Assembly (NCBI GenBank): GCA_021736615.1 | Contig: JAIPFN010000121.1 | Span: 1-16,078, forward strand | Direction of reading: 5' to 3' | DNA: 16,078 nt | Origin: Phycisphaerae bacterium | GTDB lineage: Bacteria; Planctomycetota; Phycisphaerae; Sedimentisphaerales; Anaerohalosphaeraceae | Position numbers and translations under genes: made by a program | In this document: positions 7,346 to 14,405 of the stretch, in pieces | Layout of the letters: every line of letters starts with the position of its first letter | How positions within the stretch are numbered: position 1 is the stretch's first letter | The notes under the pieces: model-generated | Told to the model about the DNA's origin: nothing | Seen by the model: only the letters and a program-made list of their open reading frames with translations | The model's database searches: none

Positions 7346-8068
7346 ATGAATGAAGTAATCACAATTGAGGCTTTCGGGGACAACTATTTTTATTTGTTTC
7401 TCTATGACGAAACAAATGCCGTAGCGATTGACTGCGGTGATTGTCGTGGTATTGTCAAAACCGTTCAATCCCGCGGGCTTCGGCTTGACTCGGTTCTAAT
7501 AACACATCATCATTACGATCATTCATCGGCGGCTAAAAAACTCAAAAAGAAAACCGGCTGTACGATAATAAGCCCCGATGAAATAAGAATTCCGCATACG
7601 GACCGGTTTGTTACCGGCGGAGATGTACTGGATTTCGGCAGCGAAAAAATCAGGGTCATCGCCACGCCCGGCCACACCTCATCATCAGTCTGCTACTATG
7701 TCGAGCCATCCGATGCCAATGCCGCCGGGATGCTCTTCACCGGCGATACAATGTTCATAGGCGGCTGCGGGCGGATATTTGAATGCGACGCAAAAACCAT
7801 GTGGCAATCCTTGTCCACCCTTGCCGATCTGCCGGACAATACGCTCGTTTACCCCGGCCATGACTATACCGAGGAAAACTACCGGTTCGCACTAACGATT
7901 GATCCCCAAACCCTGCCCCCTGCAATGCCGTCGACTATTGCCTGCGAAAAAAAATCGAACATCTTCCTGCGGTCAGACGAACCAGAAATTAAGAAAGCTA
8001 TAGGAATGCCGCAAGACCAGGCCGATACAATATTCGCAGAGCTAAGGGCAAAAAAAGATAAATTTTGA
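7346..8068 (+). CDS. gloB: glyoxalase II-like metallo-beta-lactamase-fold hydrolase
   Basis: A 240-residue protein. Hydroxyacylglutathione hydrolases split S-lactoylglutathione to lactate and glutathione in the cytoplasm, the second step of methylglyoxal detoxification. The metal-binding signature THHHYDH gives ligands H54, H56, D58 and H59. H110 lies in TPGHTSSS, bridging D134 in the segment GDTMFIGGCGRIFE, and H172 in YPGHDYTEENYRFA. CEKKSNIFLR near 200-209 corresponds to the substrate-binding end of glyoxalase II proper, which favours that name over a general MBL hydrolase. Whether this organism uses glutathione or another thiol cannot be told. The gene starts 10 bases after the M56 stop, without a clear ribosome site or promoter, so it is probably cotranscribed. 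A role in the sensing circuit is not evident. Confidence 0.88.
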   Translation: MNEVITIEAFGDNYFYLFLYDETNAVAIDCGDCRGIVKTVQSRGLRLDSVLITHHHYDHSSAAKKLKKKTGCTIISPDEIRIPHTDRFVTGGDVLDFGSEKIRVIATPGHTSSSVCYYVEPSDANAAGMLFTGDTMFIGGCGRIFECDAKTMWQSLSTLADLPDNTLVYPGHDYTEENYRFALTIDPQTLPPAMPSTIACEKKSNIFLRSDEPEIKKAIGMPQDQADTIFAELRAKKDKF

Positions 8069-8101
8069 TCACGCGTTTTCATGTTATTGGGAGTTAGTTA
8101 A

Positions 8102-9427
8102 TTGAGTATTGTTTTTTCAGCTAAATCGCGACTTTGGCTTGTAGTTGTACCTCTCATGATGATCGCTGCTTTTGTGTTTTTTTTACTTATGCTTCTATTG
8201 CCGGTGGAATTATTTGTTGGAGTCGAATCTGCCACCGGCCCGGTTGACCATTCAGTTTATGTCTGGCAGCGGTACTGGAACGAGCCAGTGCAAACAGCCG
8301 TCAGAAATGCGGCCAACGAGGTTAGCGGGTTTGTGATTCTTGGCGGCGAGATTTCCTGGGACGCCGGCGAGATGAAGTTTATTTCGGCCGATGCGGATTA
8401 CCGCCTCCTTGCCGAACTGCAAAAGCCGGTTGGAATTGCCCTGCGGATCGGCCCGTATCCCGATAAATTTACTCCCGGCGGCAAGACAGTTACGCATATC
8501 GCTGATATTTCCCGTTCACTGGTTGACAAGGCCGCTGCGAGCGGGTTGGCGATTTCCGAGTTTCAGCTTGACTTTGATTGTCCCGAGTCCAAACTGAATT
8601 CGTACCGTCACCTTCTAAAAGGTTTACTCAGCAGCATTGGCGATGTGCCCCTGACAATAACCGCACTTCCCAGCTGGCTTAAGCACAGATCATTCACGCG
8701 TCTTGCTAAACTGACCGACGGATACGTTCTGCAGATCCATTCGCTTGAAAGGCCCAAATCGATTGACGAGCCAATGGTTCTCTGTGATCCGAAGGCGTCG
8801 CTTAAATGGGTCGAAAAGGCCGGTCGAATCGGCGTCAATTTCCGGGTCGCGTTGCCGACGTATGGGTATTACGTAGCGTTCGCCGTAGATGGTAAGTTTA
8901 TGGGGCTTGTCGCCGAAGGGCAAAGTCGCAATTGGGATAGCGAGACGCTGCTTGTCAAAGTAAGTTCCGACCCTGTAGAGATGGCCGCTCTTGTGGCGGC
9001 ATGGACGCAGCAGCGACCGGCTTGCATGGAAGGTGTAATATGGTATCGCCTGCCGGTCGAAAGCGATGAATTGAACTGGACCTCTGTAACGCTTTCGACG
9101 ATCATCGCCGGTAAGATCCCGGTTAATTTGCTGCGAGTCGAGATTGACTATCCGAGTAAGGGCCTTGCAGAGATCATGCTTGTCAACGATGGACATACCG
9201 ATCAACGCTCCGATCTGCCGATAAATGTTGAGTGTCCGCAGAAGAAAATAATTGCCTGCGATGGTATGCGCGGCTATAGTATAGTTAATAGAACTGCCGC
9301 GGGTTTTGTATTGGAACATGATTCAAGCAAGGAGTTTTCCACCATCAGACCGGGGCAGCGTTTAAAAACAGGATGGATCCGATTAGAGCATGAAATGGAG
9401 ATCAAAGCTTATGTTGACCAGCGTTAA
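8102..9427 (+). CDS. DUF3142-family membrane-anchored protein
   Basis: The product has 441 residues. It starts at a TTG with GGGAG eight bases upstream (8089-8093); the next ATG at 8156 would cut into the membrane segment. That segment (about 11-38) anchors the protein, with the rest outside. The body fits DUF3142, a TIM-barrel-like family of unknown reaction: VYVWQRYWNEPV (52-63), GGEISW (81-86), QLDFDCPESKL (155-165), LTITALPSWL (184-193), VLQIHSLE (209-216) and ALPTYGYYV (250-258). The acidic pair D157/D159 at a strand end is where glycosidase-like barrels keep catalytic acids, but no activity is known to me. The following gene overlaps its last 17 bases. DUF3142 genes next to a CGPDFP-type TPR protein occur elsewhere from memory, so the two probably work together at the envelope. 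Confidence 0.82.
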   Translation: MSIVFSAKSRLWLVVVPLMMIAAFVFFLLMLLLPVELFVGVESATGPVDHSVYVWQRYWNEPVQTAVRNAANEVSGFVILGGEISWDAGEMKFISADADYRLLAELQKPVGIALRIGPYPDKFTPGGKTVTHIADISRSLVDKAAASGLAISEFQLDFDCPESKLNSYRHLLKGLLSSIGDVPLTITALPSWLKHRSFTRLAKLTDGYVLQIHSLERPKSIDEPMVLCDPKASLKWVEKAGRIGVNFRVALPTYGYYVAFAVDGKFMGLVAEGQSRNWDSETLLVKVSSDPVEMAALVAAWTQQRPACMEGVIWYRLPVESDELNWTSVTLSTIIAGKIPVNLLRVEIDYPSKGLAEIMLVNDGHTDQRSDLPINVECPQKKIIACDGMRGYSIVNRTAAGFVLEHDSSKEFSTIRPGQRLKTGWIRLEHEMEIKAYVDQR

Positions 9428-11546
9428 AATTACGGTATTTGGGGCGGTATATTTTGGATTGGTTTTGGGCGGGAGTGTTTTTGCATGCGGGCCGGATTTC
9501 CCGAATCGTCTGCTGATAGGCGGTGATAACGTTGTGTTCAAAGCACCCGAGACGAACTTTTATAAGGAGATCACATCGATAAAGCCACCCTACGAGCCGG
9601 TATTCAAAGCTGTTAACAGAGGAAGGGTCCAATATGCCGTATTTAATGTCAATGCTGATGTCGCCGATCTTGCTGACGCTCTTGCCGGCACTGGATTAAG
9701 CGAAAAAAGCCGCCAGGTGGTAGTCGATCAATATCGCAGTGCACGGGAAAAATTGCTGCAGTTTCAAAATGCCCGCACGGAATGGCAGTTTTTCAGGGAC
9801 GCAAAAACAAAACCGCCAAAGCCCCTTGCCGAGCCGAAATTTGTTGTGCCAGTTTTGCCAAAAGAGGTTCCGGCCGAGTTTGCAGATTATTACAGCGGGG
9901 CGGCTTACTATCATATGTCTCAAAACAACAAGGCCCAAGAGGCCTGGAGCAGGTTATTACGGCGGCCAAAGAAGGATCGTCATTACCGGTCGACGTGGGC
10001 AACATTTATGCTTGGCAGAATGATGCATGACAAGCCCAGATCGGCGATAAAATATTACAAAGCTGTTAGGCAGCTTGCAGGTGACGGTTTTGCTGACAGT
10101 ATCGGGTTAGCGGCGGCAAGTTATGGGTGGCAGGGACGGATGCTGCTGGATATGAAACGCTATGACGAGGCGGTCGAGCTTTACCTGGTGCAGAAGGCCA
10201 CCGGCGACAAAACTGCATTGATGTCGCTAAGTTTTGCTGCACGAGATTGTTTTGCGAATCCGGATGCATCGGTTTATGCGAAAATGGCTGACAATAAGAT
10301 AGCCCGGCAGGTTATGACTGCGTATGTGATAACCCGGCGGTTTAACAAGGCTGATACGCTTAGATGGCTTGATGCAGTCCGGAAGGCGAATGTTTTGAAT
10401 TTTGAGGAAACGGACCGTTTGGCACTTGCCGCTTATCAGGCAGGTGAGATAGACCTTGCGATAAGGTGGCTCGATACCGGCAGGGAGGATACCAATCTTG
10501 GAAAGTGGCTCAGAGCGAAACTGCTTTTGTACGACGGTAAGGTTGAGCAGGCGGCAAAACTGCTTGCCGGTATCGTTCCGGAATTTCCAGCAGCCTCTAT
10601 ACCCATAGTCGATGACTACCAAAAACAGTTTATCGACAGGCGTGTTCGCGGAGAGTTGGGCGTGCTTTACCTTGCGCGAAGGCAGTATGTCGAATCGCTT
10701 GATGTTCTGATCGCCGGTGGTTACTGGGAAGACGCCGCCTATGTCGCAGAAAGAGTTCTAACGCCTCAGGAGTTGATCGAATATGTCGACCTCAAATGGC
10801 CGCCCGTTAAAGGGCAGATAGATGAAAGAATACTACAGCCATGGAAGTACGGCGATCCTGACTGGTTCAGTGTGCGGATAAGGTATCTTCTGGCAAGGCG
10901 GCTTAGCCGGCTCGGAATGTTCGACAAGGCGAATGAGTATTACCCGCCAAAATGGCAAAAGCGTCTTGATATTTATTTGCTCGCTCTCTCAGACGGTGAA
11001 GATAACGGTAAATCCAGGACTCTTAGGGCATCAAAATTATGGAAAGCAGCCTGCATTACCCGTTACGAGGGGATGGAACTTTTCGGGACAGAAGTCGCCC
11101 CGGACTGGTATTACTATGGCGGGCATTTTGACCGCGAACCCCTGCATTATTTCAGAGGATCTGATGAGTACGCCAGGCTTACATATCCGAAAAGGAAACG
11201 GAATTTGTCGGGTCAGTTTGAAAATTCAAAGGTTGTTCCCGTTAGTAAAGATGAGCAGAAAAAGATTCAGATGCATACGATCACGCCCGAATTGCGTTTT
11301 CATTATCGCTACAAGGCGGTTGATCTGGCGTGGCGGGCTTCTAAGCTTATGGATGATCAGTCGGACGAAACGGCAAGGGTGCTTTGCATTGCCGGGTCAT
11401 GGATGGTAGGACGCGATCAGGAGGCCGCCGACAGATTCTACAAGTCGATGGTTAGAAGGTGCGGCACTACCGAACTTGGCAAAGAGGCCGATAAGCTCAG
11501 ATGGTTTCCAAAAATCGAAATAGACAAGGATAAACTGCTGGAATAG
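9411..11546 (+). CDS. exported TPR-rich protein (CGPDFP type)
   Basis: 711 residues from the ATG at 9411. A GGAG stands 10 bases upstream; an ATG at 9390 would add seven residues before the signal sequence. Residues 1-25 form a signal peptide ending GGSVFA before C26, so it may be a lipoprotein with an imperfect lipobox or a normally cleaved secreted protein. The mature part begins CGPDFPNRLL. Helical tetratricopeptide-like repeats are visible at about 155-265 (for example YYSGAAYYHMSQNNKAQEAW and the pair AIKYYKAV / YDEAVELYLV) and about 370-460 (DLAIRWLDTG, KVEQAAKLLAGI). The C-terminal third is rich in Trp and Tyr. The gene overlaps the DUF3142 gene, implying translational coupling. I cannot assign a biochemical function; TPRs suggest protein binding. 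Confidence 0.8.
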   Translation: MLTSVKITVFGAVYFGLVLGGSVFACGPDFPNRLLIGGDNVVFKAPETNFYKEITSIKPPYEPVFKAVNRGRVQYAVFNVNADVADLADALAGTGLSEKSRQVVVDQYRSAREKLLQFQNARTEWQFFRDAKTKPPKPLAEPKFVVPVLPKEVPAEFADYYSGAAYYHMSQNNKAQEAWSRLLRRPKKDRHYRSTWATFMLGRMMHDKPRSAIKYYKAVRQLAGDGFADSIGLAAASYGWQGRMLLDMKRYDEAVELYLVQKATGDKTALMSLSFAARDCFANPDASVYAKMADNKIARQVMTAYVITRRFNKADTLRWLDAVRKANVLNFEETDRLALAAYQAGEIDLAIRWLDTGREDTNLGKWLRAKLLLYDGKVEQAAKLLAGIVPEFPAASIPIVDDYQKQFIDRRVRGELGVLYLARRQYVESLDVLIAGGYWEDAAYVAERVLTPQELIEYVDLKWPPVKGQIDERILQPWKYGDPDWFSVRIRYLLARRLSRLGMFDKANEYYPPKWQKRLDIYLLALSDGEDNGKSRTLRASKLWKAACITRYEGMELFGTEVAPDWYYYGGHFDREPLHYFRGSDEYARLTYPKRKRNLSGQFENSKVVPVSKDEQKKIQMHTITPELRFHYRYKAVDLAWRASKLMDDQSDETARVLCIAGSWMVGRDQEAADRFYKSMVRRCGTTELGKEADKLRWFPKIEIDKDKLLE

Positions 11547-11555
11547 GATCAGTTG

Positions 11556-12689
11556 TCAGTCTTGCTGCTTTGGTGTTTGCTGTTGTTCCTTGTGCCAGTC
11601 TTGTGCCTGAAGGTAGTATTTCTTGAGAGAGTTTATCATTCCTGTAACTGTGTAATTTTCGCGGAGGAATTGTTGTCCGTTTCTTGCGATCTGCTGGGCG
11701 AATTCTTTATTGTCGAGCAGGTTCTGGAGGCATGAATAAACGCTCAGTTCGTCATGCGGATCAAAAAAGACTGTAGTTTCTCCATCTACCAGGAGATATT
11801 CGCTGCCGTTGCGGCAGGATGCGACCGCAAGGCCGACGCCCATTGCTTCCAGCAGCGGTGAATTAAATTCCGCTCGTGAGTGCGGCTGGATGAAAATGTC
11901 CGCCCCCGAAAAGACCGATCGAAGCGGTTCTATTTCCCCGACGACGGTAACGACCTGGGTAAGCCCGAGTTTGTGGATCATCCGATGTATTTCACGCTCG
12001 GCGCTGCCCTTGCCGATAATAGCCAGAAAGAACTCATACCCGTCAATCACTAAATGCCTTACAGCATTTAAAAGTCCCTTAAAATCGTTGGCATTTGTTA
12101 ATGGCTGCGCTATCACCATGCTTCGAATCGGTACATTCGCCGAAAAGCACGCGCAATCATCCTCGACAAAGGTGCCGATATTAAACTGCTGGATTCTTCC
12201 ATTAAATTTTTTGAATGACCTTTCCAGGTCCGCCGCGATCGGTCTGGAAAGTGCCAGCAGCGATGCGCAGTTAGGAGAATTGGCAATCGCCGACAACTTC
12301 CTGTGGGTCGACCTGTTATATGTCAGCAGGAACGGGATATTAAGAGTTTCAGCGAGGTATCTCGTCAGTTTTGTCTTACTTGAACTGAAACAGTGCAAAA
12401 CCGTGGGTTTGAATTTTGTGAGCTTTTCAAGTACTGATTGTCTGTTCTGGTTCCGGAAAAGAGGGATCCTTAGTAATGGGTGGTATATCAGCTCCACAGA
12501 TGGGCAAAGTACCGATCCGGCTCCGGCGTCCGGTGGGCAGATAAGGGCCGACTGAATGGATTCGTCTGCCAGACCGACAAAAAGGTGCTGCAAACACGCC
12601 TGATAATCCTTTAATTCCGGCTTGTCGATTATTAAAACAGGCCTGAAAGGAATTTCCATATCTTTAGATTTTGTTTGGGTATCTGTCAT
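11556..12689 (-). CDS. GT4-like glycosyltransferase (GT-B fold)
   Basis: 377 residues. Proteins of this type transfer a sugar from a nucleotide sugar to a lipid or glycan at the inner face of the membrane. The N-terminal half has GT4-like strands and LHCFSSSK (98-105). The C-terminal half has the donor-binding Rossmann pattern: MVIAQPLTNANDFKGLLNAV (191-210), FFLAIIGKGS (220-229), VVGEIE (249-254) and SGADIFIQPH (261-270), followed by SRAEFNSPLLEAMGVG (271-286). The usual EX7E motif is shifted there: the first Glu position is Ala, with Glu one place later (EX6E). The tail is Gln-rich. An ATG at 12659 may be the true start, because a TTGACA box (12706-12701) lies just before the first ATG. The gene ends nine bases from the convergent TPR gene, with no terminator between. 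The acceptor is unknown. Confidence 0.85.
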   Translation of the reverse strand: MTDTQTKSKDMEIPFRPVLIIDKPELKDYQACLQHLFVGLADESIQSALICPPDAGAGSVLCPSVELIYHPLLRIPLFRNQNRQSVLEKLTKFKPTVLHCFSSSKTKLTRYLAETLNIPFLLTYNRSTHRKLSAIANSPNCASLLALSRPIAADLERSFKKFNGRIQQFNIGTFVEDDCACFSANVPIRSMVIAQPLTNANDFKGLLNAVRHLVIDGYEFFLAIIGKGSAEREIHRMIHKLGLTQVVTVVGEIEPLRSVFSGADIFIQPHSRAEFNSPLLEAMGVGLAVASCRNGSEYLLVDGETTVFFDPHDELSVYSCLQNLLDNKEFAQQIARNGQQFLRENYTVTGMINSLKKYYLQAQDWHKEQQQTPKQQD

Positions 12690-12870
12690 ATATAAATATT
12701 TGTCAAATAGCCTCGCCCGTAAGGGCGAAACCTAAATCCATAATTATCCAATTGGCCAATAGGTCAGTTTGAATTAGGTATTTCGGCTTTTAACGGTACT
12801 AACATTTCGCTGTTAGCAAAAAATAGCCAATTCCTTAGCATTTTAGCAAAAAACTAAAGGAAATTTTACG
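12690..12870. repeat. intergenic region with two hairpins and an 11-bp direct repeat
   Basis: The 181 bases between panB and the glycosyltransferase contain three visible elements. A perfect 6-bp stem TCGCCC-GTAA-GGGCGA lies at 12713-12728. A stem CTAACA-TTTCGC-TGTTAG lies at 12799-12816. TTAGCAAAAAA is repeated at 12813-12823 and 12843-12853, exactly 30 bp apart. Neither hairpin has a U-tract in the direction of panB transcription, so no standard terminator is seen. Confidence 0.5.
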
Positions 12871-13725
12871 TTAAAATCTTGTCTCAAGCATGGTTGTGAG
12901 CTTTTCTAATTCGTCTGGTTTGATGTGATAAGAGTGTTGATCGTCCGGAAAGGAGAGAGATTGGATGTCTTTTATGTAGTCCTTTACGGCATCAATAATA
13001 GGGGTGTCTAATTCGGCATATTTCTTTGAAAATTTCGGAAGATGTCCCTGTGACGTGCCGATTATGTCAGAGATCAGCAGTATTTGCCCATCGCAGTCAG
13101 CACCGCTGCCGCAGCCTATGACGGGCACATTTACGCGCTCTGTTATGATCGCTGCCACGCTGCTGGCCGTCCCTTCCAGCAGGATGCTTGTAGCCCCTGC
13201 CTGAACCATTCTGTCGGCCAGAAGTATAAGCTCGTATGCATCCGTTGCCGAGGTGCCTTCGGCCTTGAGACTGCCTGTCTTTGCAATGGTCTGGGGGCGC
13301 AGGCCGATGTGGGCCATAACCGGTATATTAGCATCGTTAAGTGCTTTGATAGTAGGGAGTTGCGCGGCAGAGGCTTCTACTTTTATTATGTCGGCACAGG
13401 CTTCAACTATGAATCGTCCGGCGTTTTTGATCGCCTCTTCTTTGCTTACCTGGTACGACAGGAACGGCATGTCGGCGACCAGGCATACGTCCGGTGCTCC
13501 TCTGCGGACTGCCGCTGTGATTGTTACCATAAAGTCCATTGTCGCAGGTAGTGTCGAATTGTGTCCGAGCATGATCTGGGCAGCCGAATCTCCGACCAGG
13601 ATCATCTCTGTTCCGGCCTGTGCGACAAGGACGGCGGTGGTGTAGTCATAGCAGCTTATCGCAGAGAATTTGGTCCCGGCGGCCTTGAGATTCAGGAGGT
13701 CGGTTGTGGTTAATTTTTTTGTCAT
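12871..13725 (-). CDS. panB: 3-methyl-2-oxobutanoate hydroxymethyltransferase (PanB)
   Basis: PanB makes ketopantoate from alpha-ketoisovalerate and 5,10-methylene-tetrahydrofolate, the first committed step to pantothenate and CoA, in the cytoplasm. The product has 284 residues from the ATG at 13725 (E. coli 264). Landmarks are SCYDYTTA (24-31), VGDS with metal ligand D46, LGHNSTLP (53-60), VADMPF with metal ligand D85, KVE (115-117), AHIGLRPQ (138-145), LLEG with the likely catalytic E184, and GCGSGADCDGQ (204-214), which corresponds to GIGAG-x-x-CDGQ of the family. AGGTG stands six bases before this ATG; the in-frame GTG at 13734 overlaps that ribosome site and is less likely. No panC or panD is adjacent. 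A possible promoter is TTGCCA with a TAATAA-like -10 at about 13775-13803. Confidence 0.95.
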   Translation of the reverse strand: MTKKLTTTDLLNLKAAGTKFSAISCYDYTTAVLVAQAGTEMILVGDSAAQIMLGHNSTLPATMDFMVTITAAVRRGAPDVCLVADMPFLSYQVSKEEAIKNAGRFIVEACADIIKVEASAAQLPTIKALNDANIPVMAHIGLRPQTIAKTGSLKAEGTSATDAYELILLADRMVQAGATSILLEGTASSVAAIITERVNVPVIGCGSGADCDGQILLISDIIGTSQGHLPKFSKKYAELDTPIIDAVKDYIKDIQSLSFPDDQHSYHIKPDELEKLTTMLETRF

Positions 13726-13896
13726 AATTAACACCTGATTTTTAAAAAAATAATATTATCCGAACATGCTTATATTATTAGCGTATAGCTCTTCAGTTGG
13801 CAAGGCGAAAATTATTTTAGTTATAAGACTGGACTTTTATTAAATTTGTGTAATAATTTCACTATCAGTCATTTTTAACTAAAGTTGTAAGCGGTT

Positions 13897-13925
13897 TTGA
13901 ACGATAACTAAATAGACATTATATT
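13897..13925 (+). promoter_or_regulatory. promoter of a putative small RNA
   Basis: TTGAAC (13897-13902), a 17-base spacer and TATATT (13920-13925) form a good sigma70-type promoter in the plus direction. No plus-strand protein gene lies directly downstream, and the predicted transcript meets an intrinsic terminator about 75 bases later. Confidence 0.5.
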
Positions 13926-13931
13926 TCGGAA

Positions 13932-14006
13932 GAAATTTATATAAACTTTTCATCACCCTCCTCCGAAGCCAGGTTCTGCGTTATGTTGGAATCTGGCTTT
14001 TTTTTT
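13932..14006 (+). ncRNA. candidate small regulatory RNA with anti-Shine-Dalgarno-like motif
   Basis: A short unit runs from a promoter (13897-13925) to an intrinsic terminator (13967-14006). The RNA would be about 75 bases, with an AU-rich 5' part, an unpaired CACCCTCCTCC (13954-13964), then the terminator hairpin. The C-rich motif is complementary to GGAGG ribosome sites and resembles the 3' end of 16S rRNA. Gram-positive small RNAs with UCCC or CCCC loops block ribosome sites in this way, so a similar role is inferred. The 5' end is approximate, and no homologous RNA family is recognised. Confidence 0.4.
13967..14006 (+). terminator. intrinsic terminator
   Basis: AGCCAGGTTC (13967-13976) pairs with GAATCTGGCT (13989-13998), ten pairs with one G-U, around a 12-base loop. 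A run of nine T (13998-14006) follows. The hairpin reads in the plus direction, where the nearest upstream plus-strand gene ends at 11546, so it must serve a transcript starting in this gap. Confidence 0.8.
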
Positions 14007-14159
14007 ATTAATTTCGGCAGTACTTTTACTGATTTATTTGAAAATAAGGGGGGATTTTATGCTTTTGTTTGCAGGCAGGTCATGTAAGTACTGTGTTTGC
14101 AGATACTTATGAATGGAAAGCGGCTTGCTTTATTTTTTTCATAAAATACCGCTTGATGA
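14007..14159. other. intergenic stretch before tRNA-Val
   Basis: It contains the small inverted repeat CAGTA-CTTT-TACTG (14018-14031), a repeated TGTTTGCAG (near 14066 and 14093), a 17-codon frame with a strong ribosome site (14059-14112), and a hairpin AAGCGG/CCGCTT (14118-14154) with an inner TTTAT/ATAAA pairing just before the tRNA promoter. I see no larger gene. Confidence 0.4.
14059..14112 (+). CDS. possible 17-residue Cys-rich micropeptide
   Basis: An ATG follows a GGGGGG ribosome-like run with a five-base spacer and encodes MLLFAGRSCKYCVCRYL, with a CxxCxC cluster. No recognised family or conservation can be shown, and it may be chance. Confidence 0.15.
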   Translation: MLLFAGRSCKYCVCRYL

Positions 14160-14188
14160 TTGACATTTGCCATTTAAATGTGTATTGT
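14160..14188 (+). promoter_or_regulatory. promoter of tRNA-Val
   Basis: A perfect -35 TTGACA (14160-14165), a 17-base spacer and a -10 TATTGT (14183-14188) place the start about four bases before the mature tRNA 5' end at 14199. Confidence 0.75.
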
Positions 14189-14198
14189 ATCCGTCTTC

Positions 14199-14272
14199 GG
14201 GCGATTAGCTCAGTCGGCTAGAGCACCTGCCTTACAAGCAGGGGGTCACTGGTTCAAGTCCAGTATCGCCCA
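14199..14272 (+). tRNA. tRNA-Val(UAC)
   Basis: A complete 74-base cloverleaf. The acceptor stem GGGCGAT (14199-14205) pairs with ATCGCCC (14265-14271) and the discriminator is A14272. The anticodon stem CCTGC/GCAGG encloses loop CTTACAA with anticodon TAC at 14233-14235 (valine, GUA codons). The T stem ACTGG/CCAGT encloses TTCAAGT. CCA is not encoded. The gene has its own promoter and a strong terminator. Its 3' half is the likely attachment site of the adjacent integrase. Confidence 0.97.
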
Positions 14273-14277
14273 TTTGA

Positions 14278-14319
14278 TAAGTCCTTGTAACACAACAAGT
14301 TACAAGGGCTTATTTTTTT
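14278..14319 (+). terminator. intrinsic terminator of tRNA-Val
   Basis: TAAGTCCTTGTAAC (14278-14291) pairs with GTTACAAGGGCTTA (14299-14312), 14 pairs with one G-U, around loop ACAACAA, followed by seven T. It begins six bases after the tRNA. Confidence 0.92.
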
Positions 14320-14405
14320 GCCTAGACAGAATTTTTATGGCGTATAACTTTTTTTATAACTCTTACGAGTGTTAATGAACATTTGAGTTATGAAAGGAAT
14401 ACGTT

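Noticed and set aside
11547..11555. Terminator between the convergent TPR and glycosyltransferase genes
   Set aside because: Only nine bases separate the stops and no hairpin with a U-tract is present nearby.
12713..12728. TCGCCC-GTAA-GGGCGA hairpin as panB terminator
   Set aside because: It lies more than 140 bases past the stop and lacks a U-tract in that direction.
12690..14198. CRISPR array
   Set aside because: Only two-copy short repeats occur; there is no regular repeat-spacer structure anywhere in the window.
14178..14375. Plus-strand frame covering tRNA-Val
   Set aside because: It overlaps a complete tRNA and its terminator and has no coding signature.
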